This document shows positions 27,330 to 36,941 of a stretch of DNA of 64,000 nt, piece after piece. The notes below the pieces were generated by a model. The model was not told the DNA's origin. It saw nothing but the letters and a program-made list of their open reading frames with translations, and searched no databases. The translations under genes and the position numbers were made by a program. The first letter of the stretch is position 1; every line of letters begins with the position of its first letter. The DNA is taken from assembly GCF_002289565.1 (NCBI RefSeq), contig NZ_NTFY01000023.1:1-64000 (forward strand), written 5' to 3'. The DNA is from Rhodopirellula sp. SM50 (lineage in GTDB: Bacteria > Planctomycetota > Planctomycetia > Pirellulales > Pirellulaceae).

Positions 27330-27410
27330 CCCGCACGAACTGACCCGCACCAGGAGGGTCGCCCGACCAGACGCGTTTCCCGTTCACGTTTCCACTTAGC
27401 CATTGCCGCC

Positions 27411-28193
27411 ATGCGTCCGCATATCCTTGTCGTCGAAGATGAAAAGCACTTGGGGGTCGGGATCAAGTACAACCTTGAAGCCGACAACTATCGTGTCACG
27501 CTGGTCGAAGATGGGCCGACGGCGTTACGCTTGATCGATGCATCCAACGAACCGATTCATCTGATCGTGTTGGATTTGATGCTGCCCGGGATGAGCGGCT
27601 ACACGGTTTGCGAGACGATTCGAGACGCCGGCGTCACCACCCCGGTCCTGATGCTGTCGGCCCGTACGCTGGCCGAAGATCGCGCCCGGGGTTTTGACGT
27701 GGGGGCCAATCAGTACATGAACAAGCCTTTCGAGCTGGATGAATTACTCAGCCGGGTGAAGAACCTGCTCCAACACTCCCAGCCATCATCGGCAAACGCG
27801 TCGCCGCGTCGCGTCCGCGAGTCGATCGAACAGATCGAGTTCGGCGATGTCTCGGCACACTTCCTCAATCACGAAGTCACCGTGGGGGGCAAGTCGGTGC
27901 CGATGACGCCCAAACAGTTGAAGCTGCTGAGGTACTTCGTGGAAAACCCCGACCGCGTGATCAGCCGCAGCGAACTGCTGAGCGAAGTCTGGGAGATCAG
28001 CGGGAATCTGCAAACCCGCGCGGTCGACCAAACCGTCGCGCAGCTACGCAAGATCATCGAACCCGATAGCAGCCAGCCGGTGCACCTGCTGACGATCCGC
28101 GACGCGGGGTATCGATTCATCCTCGGGCCGGCGAGTGAAAAGCAGGAACACCAAGTCGAAGAAGAAGAAGAAGAAGAAGAGATAGACGAGTAA
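27411..28193 (+). CDS. OmpR-family response regulator
   Basis: The 260-residue regulator has a receiver domain with the phosphorylated Asp55 in VLDLMLPG, the acidic pocket VVEDE at the start, and conserved Lys in YMNKPFELDEL. A winged-helix DNA-binding domain follows, with TPKQLKLLRYFVENPDRVIS and ending TIRDAGYRFIL. The C-terminus is a run of eight glutamates plus IDE, encoded by a GAA/GAG repeat near 28159-28180. It should be phosphorylated by the kinase encoded just upstream. Targets are not evident. Confidence 0.93.
   Translation: MRPHILVVEDEKHLGVGIKYNLEADNYRVTLVEDGPTALRLIDASNEPIHLIVLDLMLPGMSGYTVCETIRDAGVTTPVLMLSARTLAEDRARGFDVGANQYMNKPFELDELLSRVKNLLQHSQPSSANASPRRVRESIEQIEFGDVSAHFLNHEVTVGGKSVPMTPKQLKLLRYFVENPDRVISRSELLSEVWEISGNLQTRAVDQTVAQLRKIIEPDSSQPVHLLTIRDAGYRFILGPASEKQEHQVEEEEEEEEIDE
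28159..28180. repeat. GAA trinucleotide repeat encoding a poly-Glu tail
   Basis: About seven consecutive GAA/GAG codons close the response regulator gene. Slipped-strand copy changes would keep the frame. Confidence 0.8.
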
Positions 28194-28275
28194 CCGCGGT
28201 CGGTGATGCGGGGCATCACGTGGGGTAAGCTTCCAGCTTGCCTCACTGCAAGCGTCACAGCCTGTCGATTGAATC

Positions 28276-28351
28276 AGCCGTTTGGCGCGAGCCTACGGGC
28301 GCCGGTGAGTCATCTAAATGAGGAATGCCCGTACGCTCGCGCGAAACGGCT
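28276..28351. repeat. agccgtttggcgcgag hairpin repeat, copy 3
   Basis: The left arm 28276-28300 is identical to the left arm at 8271-8295. The right arm is 28327-28351. The loop (about 26 bases) differs from the other copies, so arms are conserved and loops are not. Confidence 0.85.
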
Positions 28352-28452
28352 CATCCCACGTGCGATCGGATGAAATCAACAAGCCGTTACGCCACTGGGC
28401 ATCACGGACCGACAGACCCCTGCGACAAGCCGATGGAGCAGGGCCGGCGCAC

Positions 28453-28521
28453 AAAAAAAAGCCCCCGGTCCAGTACGAGATCCTAGGGGGGCGGAGGATA
28501 ACGCGCTATGGGACCGGGAGC
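28453..28521 (-). terminator. Strong minus-strand hairpin with U8, possible end of an unannotated small RNA
   Basis: Read on the minus strand, the arms at 28511-28521 (GCTCCCGGTCC) and 28461-28471 (GGACCGGGGGC) pair over 11 positions, one of them a G-U pair. They enclose 39 bases that contain a further five-base inner stem (ATCCT/AGGAT). The second arm is followed directly by eight T residues. No protein gene lies upstream on that strand for at least 550 bases, so either an RNA gene ends here or it is a stand-alone structured element. Confidence 0.5.
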
Positions 28522-29095
28522 CGGTGGTTTTTCGGGTGAGTGGATCGCCACTCGATTCGGTTCGACGCGGTCCCTTGCTTCCTTGCCGGGACCTGCCGAA
28601 CGCTTGCCAGTTTCTCGCCGCCTTCACCGCCACACAAGATTCGATCCGTCGAATCCGTGCCGTACGATTTGTCCGCAGCTACCGAAGAATCGATCAATGA
28701 ATTCCAAGGCGCCAGTGCAGGATCACGCCAGCGAGTCGCTTCGATCACCGGGCTTGGCTTGGCTCACGGCCAAGTGTCCCAGCGATGGGCGGAAGATACG
28801 GGCGCCCCTTCGCAGCGGTCAAGGCGGATCATGCGCGGATCAGAAATTGTTTTCTTGAATGTATTTGCTAGCAATTTGCAGACTGTCCGTCAGCAGCCAC
28901 CGACGGCATCGTCTGCCCGCGTCAAGCCTGTCGTGATCGTTCGAGCAAGCGTTTGGAATGTAACAATTCGTCTCAAACCGGCCTGCGGGATGGTGTATGG
29001 AATGCTCGATTTTCAACAAATTCCTGTAGGCAATTTCCTTGCAATGTGTGATATTTGACTATTCAGCCAATCACCACTGCCGACAGAATTCATTC

Positions 29096-29317
29096 ATGAC
29101 AACGATGCAAGCCCAAGAGATCGTCACAGCGGCTTCAGCGCTTCTCGCGAAGAGCTCGGTTCAGGAACTTCGTTCACTCCGCGTGGATGAAGATTCCAAT
29201 GAGCTGCGGCTTCGCGGCAAGGTTCGCAGCTTCTATCACAAGCAGTTGGCTCAAGAGGCGGTGTTGCCCGTTGCCGGGTCATTGCAAGTGGTCAACCACG
29301 TGGACGTTCACAACTAG
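29096..29317 (+). CDS. Small BON-domain protein
   Basis: The 73-residue product is almost entirely one BON domain: RSLRVDEDSNELRLRGKVRS then FYHKQLAQEAVLPVAGSLQV and VNHVDV, matching the beta-alpha-beta-beta pattern with the conserved turn before the last strand. BON domains bind lipids or membranes and usually occur in periplasmic proteins such as OsmY, but no signal peptide is visible here, so it may act in the cytoplasm. The ATG beginning MTTMQA is preferred; 19 codons upstream remain open. The next gene converges on it 25 bases away. Confidence 0.75.
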   Translation: MTTMQAQEIVTAASALLAKSSVQELRSLRVDEDSNELRLRGKVRSFYHKQLAQEAVLPVAGSLQVVNHVDVHN

Positions 29318-29342
29318 GCTCTGTCCGACTCCTTCGAGTCTT

Positions 29343-30128
29343 CTAATTGACGATCACGCGCTGTTCGAATCGTTCGATCTTCACCGCGCGGCCTTCGGCG
29401 TCGGATTCGACGATCGCACCACACAGGCGGACATCACCGGTCGCGACGTGAAAGTGACAGGGTTCTGCGGTGCGAGTCGTGTGGGTGACCCGTTCAATGT
29501 CTCTTCCGATGATACTTTCATAGGGACCGCACATCCCGACATCACATTGAAACGCGGTTCGGCCGGGAAGGATGCAGGTGTCCGCGGTGGGGACGTGGGT
29601 GTGCGTGCCAAGCACGGCGGTGACTTTACCGTCCAGGTATCTGCCGAGGCACTGTTTGTCGCTGGTGGCTTCGGCGTGCACGTCGACCAAGATTTGATCG
29701 GTATGCGGTTCGATCTCGGCGAGCACTTCGTCGAGTGCTCTGAAGGGACAGTCCACCGGCCGCATAAACACGCGTCCCATGATGGAGACGATCGCCAAGG
29801 GTCGGCGCCCGCTTCGTTTGATCAGTGTCCAGCGGCGGCCGGAGGCTTCGTCGGGGTAATTGGCCGGCTTGACGATGCGATCACTTTTTTCCAGCGTGGT
29901 GACGATCTCTTTGCGGCGGAAGATATGATCCCCCAGAGTGACCCCGTCGATGCCGCTGTCGATCAACCGCTCAAATTGTTTCGGCATCAATCCCGAGCCG
30001 TCCGAAGCGTTTTCGGCATTGGCGATCACGTAATCCAGGTCCAACTCTTCGCGGATCCGCTGGGTGTTTTGCAGCACCGCATTCATGCCGGGTTTTCCTA
30101 CGATGTCTCCAAGGAATAGGAATTTCAT
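29343..30128 (-). CDS. YmdB-family metallophosphoesterase
   Basis: The 261-residue product matches the TIGR00282/YmdB family of 2',3'-cyclic nucleotide phosphodiesterases. Metal-binding motifs are in order: LFLGDIVGKPG at the start, ANAENAS near residue 38, GDHIF near 67, DVHAEATSDK near 150 and GTHTHVPTAD near 175. In Bacillus the enzyme affects motility and biofilm choice. Here it stands alone with its promoter region toward the divergent proA gene. Confidence 0.9.
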   Translation of the reverse strand: MKFLFLGDIVGKPGMNAVLQNTQRIREELDLDYVIANAENASDGSGLMPKQFERLIDSGIDGVTLGDHIFRRKEIVTTLEKSDRIVKPANYPDEASGRRWTLIKRSGRRPLAIVSIMGRVFMRPVDCPFRALDEVLAEIEPHTDQILVDVHAEATSDKQCLGRYLDGKVTAVLGTHTHVPTADTCILPGRTAFQCDVGMCGPYESIIGRDIERVTHTTRTAEPCHFHVATGDVRLCGAIVESDAEGRAVKIERFEQRVIVN

Positions 30129-30386
30129 ACCGGCCGAATCGCTGCGGGTTGGAAAAATGCGGACGTCGATTGCACGGCAGGGGGCCGCCCCTCCCGCACG
30201 GTCAAACGGTATCGGTGTCGCCGCCAGTCGTCAACGAGCAAGACTCCAAGTGACGGCGGTGGCGGCCTGCGGCGAATCGACGTGCCGGCCAATGGAGGTT
30301 CCTTCTCGGCACAGTTTGGCTATGGTGATAGTGTTCCGAGCACCCTTGCGTGATCCATCCCTTTCTTTCCTCACATTTTCACATCC

Positions 30387-31664
30387 ATGAACACGGCCGC
30401 GCCAACTCTCGACCTCGCCGCGTACTGCCGCGACACTGCGCAACGCGCCAAACAAGCCTCCGCGGAACTGGCCACGCTGGATGCGGAGATCAAGAACCGC
30501 TGGTTGAACGAATCGGCCGACGCCTTGGTCGATTCGGCCGACCAGATCATTGCCGCCAACGAATTGGATCTGGCCGCCGCGCCGGGATACGGATTGACCG
30601 ATGCGGCCGTGGATCGATTGAGGCTGAATCCGGACCGCATCGGTGCGATCGCGACGGCACTCCGCGAAATCAGCATGTTGGCCGATCCGGTGGGCGAGGT
30701 TTTAGACGGCTTCACCCGCCCCGGAGGGCTGCAGATTCTGAAAAGACGCGTTCCGCTGGGCGTGGTGTTCTTTATCTATGAAAGCCGGCCCAACGTCACC
30801 GCCGACGCCGCGGCGATCTGCGTCAAGAGCGGGAACGCGGTGATCCTGCGCGGCGGCAAGGAAGCGATCCACAGCAGCCGCGCGATCGTCGACCTGCTGA
30901 CCGCCACGGCAGAAAACTGCGGCTTGCCCGCGGCGGCGGTCCAATTGGTTTCGACGACGGATCGGGCCGCGGTCGGCGAATTCCTGTCGCTTCATGACTC
31001 GATCGATGTGGCCATCCCACGCGGTGGCGAGGGGCTGATCCGCCGCGTCACCGCCGAAGCCACGATGCCGGTGATCAAGCACTTCGACGGAAACTGCCAC
31101 GTTTACGTCGACCAGTCGGCCGACATCGACATGGCCAGCAACATCGTCCACAACGCGAAATGCCAACGGATGGGAGTCTGCAACGCCTGTGAGTCGCTGT
31201 TGATCCACGAGTCGATTGCCGCCTCGGCGCTGCCGGTCATTGCCAAGCGTCTGCAAGCTGAATCGGTGGAAATTCGCGCCGATCAGGCGGCCGCAGCGTT
31301 GATCCCCGGCAGCGTGCCCGCCACCGAAGCCGACTGGGGGACGGAGTACCTGGGGCCGATCATCAGTGTTGCCGTCGTCAAATCCATCGACCAGGCGATC
31401 GGGCACATCAATCGGTACGGATCCCATCACACCGACGCCATCGTGACCCGCGATCTGGCGGCGGCCGAGGCGTTCACCGCAGGCGTGGACAGCTCCGCCG
31501 TGATGGTCAACGCGAGCACGCGTTTCAACGACGGCGGCGTGTTCGGATTGGGTGCGGAGATCGGAATCTCTACCGACAAATTCCACGCCCGTGGCCCCTG
31601 TGGATTGCGCGAGTTGACGACCTACAAGTACATCGTCAAGGGCGATGGCCAGATCCGCACGTGA
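30387..31664 (+). CDS. proA: Gamma-glutamyl phosphate reductase
   Basis: The 425-residue enzyme reduces glutamyl-5-phosphate to the semialdehyde with NADPH, the second step of proline synthesis. Typical segments are PLGVVFFIYESRPNVTADAA, VILRGGKEAIHSSRAI and the catalytic cysteine region KCQRMGVCNACESLLI. The C-terminal DGGVFGLGAEIGISTDKFHA and RGPCGLRELT are diagnostic. No proB (glutamate kinase) gene is adjacent, so the pathway genes are split. Confidence 0.96.
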   Translation: MNTAAPTLDLAAYCRDTAQRAKQASAELATLDAEIKNRWLNESADALVDSADQIIAANELDLAAAPGYGLTDAAVDRLRLNPDRIGAIATALREISMLADPVGEVLDGFTRPGGLQILKRRVPLGVVFFIYESRPNVTADAAAICVKSGNAVILRGGKEAIHSSRAIVDLLTATAENCGLPAAAVQLVSTTDRAAVGEFLSLHDSIDVAIPRGGEGLIRRVTAEATMPVIKHFDGNCHVYVDQSADIDMASNIVHNAKCQRMGVCNACESLLIHESIAASALPVIAKRLQAESVEIRADQAAAALIPGSVPATEADWGTEYLGPIISVAVVKSIDQAIGHINRYGSHHTDAIVTRDLAAAEAFTAGVDSSAVMVNASTRFNDGGVFGLGAEIGISTDKFHARGPCGLRELTTYKYIVKGDGQIRT

Positions 31665-32222
31665 GGCAAGCCCCCCTCTTTAGAGGCCGTGCAGTGTTTG
31701 AGTCGTTGAAAATCAAGCGGCTTCGTCACTCTCCCCCTGGGCATGGGTGTCTACACAAGTCGCAAGACTTGAAGCCACCCTCCCTCTGGACGTCGATTCT
31801 CTTACTGCAGGATTCGTAACCCATTAAGATTCTCTCCCTCTGGGAGAGACGGCGTTTGCGCAGCAAGCAAACGCCAGAGAGGGCCGGCGCTGCCAAAGCC
31901 TTGGCGACTTCTGCCACGATCAACACGGACACTTATACAATCGACGTCCCCTGGGAGGGTCGCGGAGGAGTTGACGCTCGGAACGGGGAGGGTCTACATG
32001 GCTTGGAATCGCTCAGCGACGACCGCTCGACCCTCCCCTCGCTGCGCTCGACCCTCCCTGCCAGGGAGGGTGACTTGGGGGGAACGGCACGCCCGACGGG
32101 CCATCGGAGAGACATCTTCGGCGAAATCTGCGCCATTCTGCCTCCGGAAACGGGTTGAAGTCGCGGGGAACTGTCGATATTCTCCTGGACCCCTAAAAAA
32201 TTCAACGATTCAGGTCAATCAG
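31665..32222. repeat. Repeat-rich gap upstream of rpmA
   Basis: The gap contains a 122-bp dispersed repeat at 31829-31950, which has an inverted partner at 46341-46462, and a block at about 32029-32071 with the ccctcccctcgctgcgctcgaccctccc core of the 57-bp array family. The rpmA leader (32160-32222) has no obvious ribosomal-protein operator. Reading frames here encode only repeat-derived peptides. Confidence 0.65.
31829..31950 (+). repeat. 122-bp dispersed repeat, copy 1
   Basis: Aligned without gaps to the reverse complement of 46341-46462. The first 56 bases, including the palindromic part gcgtttgcgcagcaagcaaa, are identical; about 15 mismatches are all in the second half. Its role is unknown. 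Confidence 0.85.
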
Positions 32223-32468
32223 ATGGCACATAAGAAAGGTCAGGGATCCAGCCGCAACGGCCGTGATTCCAACGCGCAACGTCGTGGCGTCAAAAAATTT
32301 GGCGGCGAAGCAGTCAACGCAGGCAACATCCTGATCCGTCAGTGCGGCACCCGCTGGCGTGCCGGTCGCGGAGTCGGCCAGGGCAATGATTACACCCTGT
32401 TCGCTCTGGTCGACGGAAAGGTCGAATTCGACCAGAAAGGCCGTCGCATCAACGTCGTCTCGGCGTAA
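32223..32468 (+). CDS. rpmA: 50S ribosomal protein L27
   Basis: The 81-residue product is L27, which sits by the peptidyl-transferase centre. The start [20 protein letters not shown] and the middle [18 protein letters not shown] are diagnostic. The N-terminus starts directly at AHKK with no Firmicute-type cleavable extension. In most bacteria rplU precedes it and obg often follows, but neither is here; a 558-base repeat-rich gap lies upstream and a tandem array immediately downstream. Confidence 0.96.
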   Translation: MAHKKGQGSSRNGRDSNAQRRGVKKFGGEAVNAGNILIRQCGTRWRAGRGVGQGNDYTLFALVDGKVEFDQKGRRINVVSA

Positions 32469-32469
32469 C

Positions 32470-32655
32470 CAAAGTGGGATAGGCTTCCAGCCTGTCAACA
32501 CAAGTGGGATAGGCTTCCAGCCTGTCGACACCAAGTGGGATAGGCTTCCAGCCTGTCAACACCAAGTGAGATAGGCTTCCAGCCTGTCGACACCAAGTGG
32601 GATAGGCTTCCAGCCTGTCGATGCCAAGCCGATAGGCTTCATCACCTATCCCACG
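32470..32655. repeat. 30-31-bp tandem repeat downstream of rpmA
   Basis: The unit gggataggcttccagcctgt recurs at 32476, 32506, 32537, 32568 (gagat variant) and 32599, followed by a degenerate sixth copy near 32630. The units are separated by only about ten variable bases of the form caacaccaagt. The array begins eight bases after the L27 stop codon. Near-complement sequence (atcacctatcccac) closes it. Confidence 0.9.
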
Positions 32656-32660
32656 TCCAC

Positions 32661-33842
32661 CTATTCTGCTCCATCATCGCCTGCGACTTCGACCCATCGT
32701 TGCTCGCGATGGCTCTTCAGGATCGCTTCGCAGAGCAGGATTTCGCGGTGCCCATCGATGAATGTCGGGTACGGCGCCGGCCCGGACACCTCGCCGTTGG
32801 CGATCGAACCGTAGAAGCAACGAAACAATTGTTTGAAGGTGTCGGGAAATCCTTCGTTGTGACCGCCGGGATAACTTGAGATCGCCGCCGCCGAAGGTTC
32901 CATCTGTGCCGGGTCACGGACCAGGCAGGCATTGGGCTGATCTCGGCTACCGATCTCCAACCGATTAGGCGACTCGCTGTTCCAGGCCAAGGACTGTTTG
33001 GCCCCGGCCAGTTCGTAGCGGAGACAATTCTTTTTCCCGGCCGTCGTTTGTGAGACCCACAGGCACCCGTTTGCCCCACCGGCGAACCGCAACAGAATCG
33101 CGCCACAATCTTCGGTCGCGATCTTCACCGGTTCGCTTGCCGCCGCGATTTGCCCCTCGTCGCTGTTCGAGTTACCGGAATAGGTTTCCACCGAGCCGGT
33201 CGGCCGCTGCCGCGTCGGGTGGACCGTTCGGAGATCGGCGCAGACGGATGTGATGTGCCGGCCGGTGATGAACTGGATCAAGTCCAGCCAGTGCGTGCCG
33301 ATGTCGGCGACGGCTCTCAATTCCCCGCCGTCGGCAGCCAGGACGCGCCAGTTGAAATCGGTCTCCTTGAGCAGCCAGTCCTGGACGTAGGAACCGGTGA
33401 CGTGCAACAGGTTTCCCAGCATGTCCTTGCGGACCCGCGCGGCCGCTTCGTGACACAGCGGATAGAACCGGATGTTGTACGCCACCGCCGCGGCACGTCC
33501 GCTCTCTTTGGCGAGCCGCACCAGTTCGCCGGACTCGGTCGAGTTCATCGCCAGTGGCTTTTCACAGACGACATGCTTGCCCGCCCGCAACACCGCTTTG
33601 GCTTGATCAAAGTGCAACCGGTTGGGAGTCGCGAGGTGGATGCAATCGATCGACGGATCCGCCAACGCCTCTTCAAAGGTGTTCAACCCCGTCGGCAACC
33701 CCAGACGCTCGCCTGCCGCCCGCGATTTTTCCGGCGTCGCCCCCACGATGCCGGCAACCTGCACCCCGGCGCGCCGCAACGCTTCCACATGAACCGGCCC
33801 GATGAAGCCGGTCCCCACCACCACCGTTCGAAACGTAGCCAT
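32661..33842 (-). CDS. Gfo/Idh/MocA family oxidoreductase, cytoplasmic
   Basis: The 393-residue product starts directly with the Rossmann fold (TVVVGTGFIGPVHVEALRRA) and has the canonical E-K-P motif in HVVCEKPLAMN, then the conserved DIGTHWLDLIQFI segment. Unlike the two paralogues in this window it has no twin-arginine signal, so it acts in the cytoplasm. Such enzymes oxidise the ring or side-chain hydroxyl of sugars and inositols with NAD(P)+. Neighbouring genes give no substrate hint. Confidence 0.93.
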   Translation of the reverse strand: MATFRTVVVGTGFIGPVHVEALRRAGVQVAGIVGATPEKSRAAGERLGLPTGLNTFEEALADPSIDCIHLATPNRLHFDQAKAVLRAGKHVVCEKPLAMNSTESGELVRLAKESGRAAAVAYNIRFYPLCHEAAARVRKDMLGNLLHVTGSYVQDWLLKETDFNWRVLAADGGELRAVADIGTHWLDLIQFITGRHITSVCADLRTVHPTRQRPTGSVETYSGNSNSDEGQIAAASEPVKIATEDCGAILLRFAGGANGCLWVSQTTAGKKNCLRYELAGAKQSLAWNSESPNRLEIGSRDQPNACLVRDPAQMEPSAAAISSYPGGHNEGFPDTFKQLFRCFYGSIANGEVSGPAPYPTFIDGHREILLCEAILKSHREQRWVEVAGDDGAE

Positions 33843-34233
33843 CGGTCACTCACAATGCATTGGAAGATGAATCAAGGTCACACAGTGTGTCGCGCCTGCG
33901 GCGCCGGTTCCAGGTGAGGGGAAGGCAGAAAAACGGGGGGGCGGTACTCAGTACTCAGTACTCAGTACTCAGTACTCGCAATTCAGACCTACCGCTGCGT
34001 CGCCAGTTGAATTTTGCGCCGTTTGCGGCGACCCGCATGCGTGGATCACGCCTGCGTGTTTGACACTGCGTGATGTGCGCGTGTGCCAAATAACACCGGC
34101 GTATGACACGCCCTCGCGGTGGGTGAGGGCGAACGCTCATACAAGCCGATGCAACAGGTGATGAGCAAATTCCTTACGCGGTTGTGAATGTTTTCCGCCG
34201 CCACCACCGACGCCAACGCACGAAGGCGAATTG
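33843..34233. other. Intergenic gap with a 7-bp microsatellite
   Basis: Bases 33945-33979 are five near-perfect copies of tactcag. The rest of the 390-base gap between two divergent genes contains no dispersed palindrome that I recognise. Bases 34066-34140 are rich in short inverted motifs such as gacacgccctcgcggtgggt, of uncertain meaning. Confidence 0.55.
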
Positions 34234-35016
34234 ATGATGAACCAACACGAAACCCCGATGGGCCTGCCCCCTGCTCCCCGCCCGGCCGTCTACGCGGCCA
34301 GCAAAGACGCCGGCTGGCTTTCGAAGGTCGGACAGGCGGCTCAAGCAGAGAACTGTCGTTTCCAAACCTCCACTTCGATCACGTCACTGATCAATCAGGC
34401 CGCCGCCGATAGCGACGTCGCTTGCGTGCTCTTGGACTACGACCCGCGCATTCAACAATGGACCAGCATCGAGCAGTTGTTGTTCGAAAAGAACGTGGTC
34501 GCGCCGGTCGTCTTGGTGTTGGATGAATCGAGCGGCATGGCGGCGTCAGAAGCCGTCGCGCGGATCGCACACGTCGTTGCGATCAACTCGATGGAACTGC
34601 CCGAGATCATCGAAACGATCCAGCACGCGATCGGACTCAGCACGCTCGTCGAGCATCAGTTCGACGTCTTGCGCTGCCATCGGCTGTATCAAGGATTGCC
34701 GGATCGTCAGCGACGAATCGTCGACTATGTCGTCGAAGGCGCTCCGAACAAACAGATCGCGACGAAGCTGAAGGTGTCGGTCAAGACGATTGAGCGGGAG
34801 CGACAAAAAGCGTATCGCCAGCTGAATGTGCGCAGTACCGCGGAGATGACTCGCGTCGTGATCTTGGGCAGCCTTCATGACGTCGTCTTCCCCGCGGGCA
34901 AGCCGGCCAAGCCCGCCGGTGGACTTCGGCTCGACTCACGCAGCAACGGCGTTGGCCCCGTCGCCCCGATCGCAACCAAGCCGACGAACGTCTTCAATCC
35001 CCAGATGCCGCGCTGA
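34234..35016 (+). CDS. LuxR-type regulator with degenerate receiver
   Basis: The product is 260 residues. The C-terminal half holds a LuxR/FixJ helix-turn-helix: LPDRQRRIVDYVVEGAPNKQ, then IATKLKVSVKTIERERQKAY. The N-terminal 130 residues fold-match a receiver domain, but only one Asp is retained (VLLDYDPR), the acidic pair near the start is missing and the conserved Lys is absent (VVAINSMELPEI). Phosphorylation is therefore doubtful, and it may be an atypical regulator. An ATG at 34234 is chosen with GAAGG seven bases upstream. Confidence 0.85.
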   Translation: MMNQHETPMGLPPAPRPAVYAASKDAGWLSKVGQAAQAENCRFQTSTSITSLINQAAADSDVACVLLDYDPRIQQWTSIEQLLFEKNVVAPVVLVLDESSGMAASEAVARIAHVVAINSMELPEIIETIQHAIGLSTLVEHQFDVLRCHRLYQGLPDRQRRIVDYVVEGAPNKQIATKLKVSVKTIERERQKAYRQLNVRSTAEMTRVVILGSLHDVVFPAGKPAKPAGGLRLDSRSNGVGPVAPIATKPTNVFNPQMPR

Positions 35017-35213
35017 CGTGTGGGATCGCAAGCTGGAAGCTTGCGCCACCGGGCACAATGTGGGGTAAGCTTCCAGCTTGCCTCACGGGAAGCGTCAGCT
35101 TCCCGCCTGCTGCGAAACACACACGCAACCGCAAGCTGGAAGCTTACGCCACGGGGATCGACAGGCTGAAAGCCTGTTCCACCGGATCGCAAGCTGGAAG
35201 CTTACGCCACTTC
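35017..35213. repeat. aagctggaagctt repeats between convergent genes
   Basis: Copies of the core caagctggaagcttgcgcca and its complement gtggggtaagcttccagctt occur in both orientations at about 35028-35048, 35061-35080, 35132-35150 and 35188-35208. Together they could fold over the junction of the two convergent genes. The same family is at 8042-8160 and 28220. Confidence 0.75.
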
Positions 35214-36695
<1,482 letters not shown>

Positions 36696-36941
36696 GATAG
36701 AAGGCAGAATGATACGGGGCAGAATAATGAGAGGCTGGATAGTGGGGGGGCAAAACAATGGTGGCAAAACAATGGAGACGAAACGACAGGGTGGCAGCAG
36801 GTCATGTCCCGAGCGCTCCGTGTCTCCGTGTCTCCGTGTCTCCGTGTCTCCGTGTCTCCGTGTCTCCGTGTCTCCTTGTCTCGAATCATTCTGCCAAACC
36901 AACTCTTCATCGTTTTGCCCCCATCGTTTTGCCCCCATCAA
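36696..36941. repeat. Simple repeats upstream of the sulfatase
   Basis: An 8-bp unit tgtctccg repeats about eight times at 36821-36884. Around it are short imperfect repeats such as gcaaaacaatgg (36748-36775) and gttttgcccccatc (36913-36940). The latter resemble the 16-bp array at 44109. The sulfatase promoter must lie within or above this block. Confidence 0.85.

Larger units (their letters stand above)
28194..29095. other. 900-base gap with repeats and a candidate RNA end
   Basis: This long gap holds a single gtggggtaagcttccagctt unit near 28220, the third agccg hairpin (28276-28351) and the strong minus-strand hairpin described separately (28453-28521). Several open frames of 70-170 codons cross it, but none has a ribosome site or recognisable protein. 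The A/T-richer stretch from about 28840 to 29090 precedes the BON gene and probably holds its promoter. Confidence 0.55.

Noticed and set aside
28540-29058. 172-codon plus-strand frame before the BON gene
   Set aside because: No ribosome site, no recognisable domain, and unusual composition; the strong hairpin nearby points to non-coding sequence.
31856-32158. Small protein of the SKQTPERA type
   Set aside because: It is the translation of a dispersed repeat, and the inverted copy near 46.4 kb gives a similar peptide; no ribosome site is seen.
32470-32655. Possible CRISPR array
   Set aside because: The conserved cores are separated by near-identical stretches of about ten bases, too short and not unique; no cas genes are nearby. 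The arrays at 3589, 8042 and 41541 fail for the same reason.
36696-36941. 82-codon N-terminal extension of the sulfatase
   Set aside because: It translates simple repeats (RHGDTET units); the Sec signal starts at 36695.
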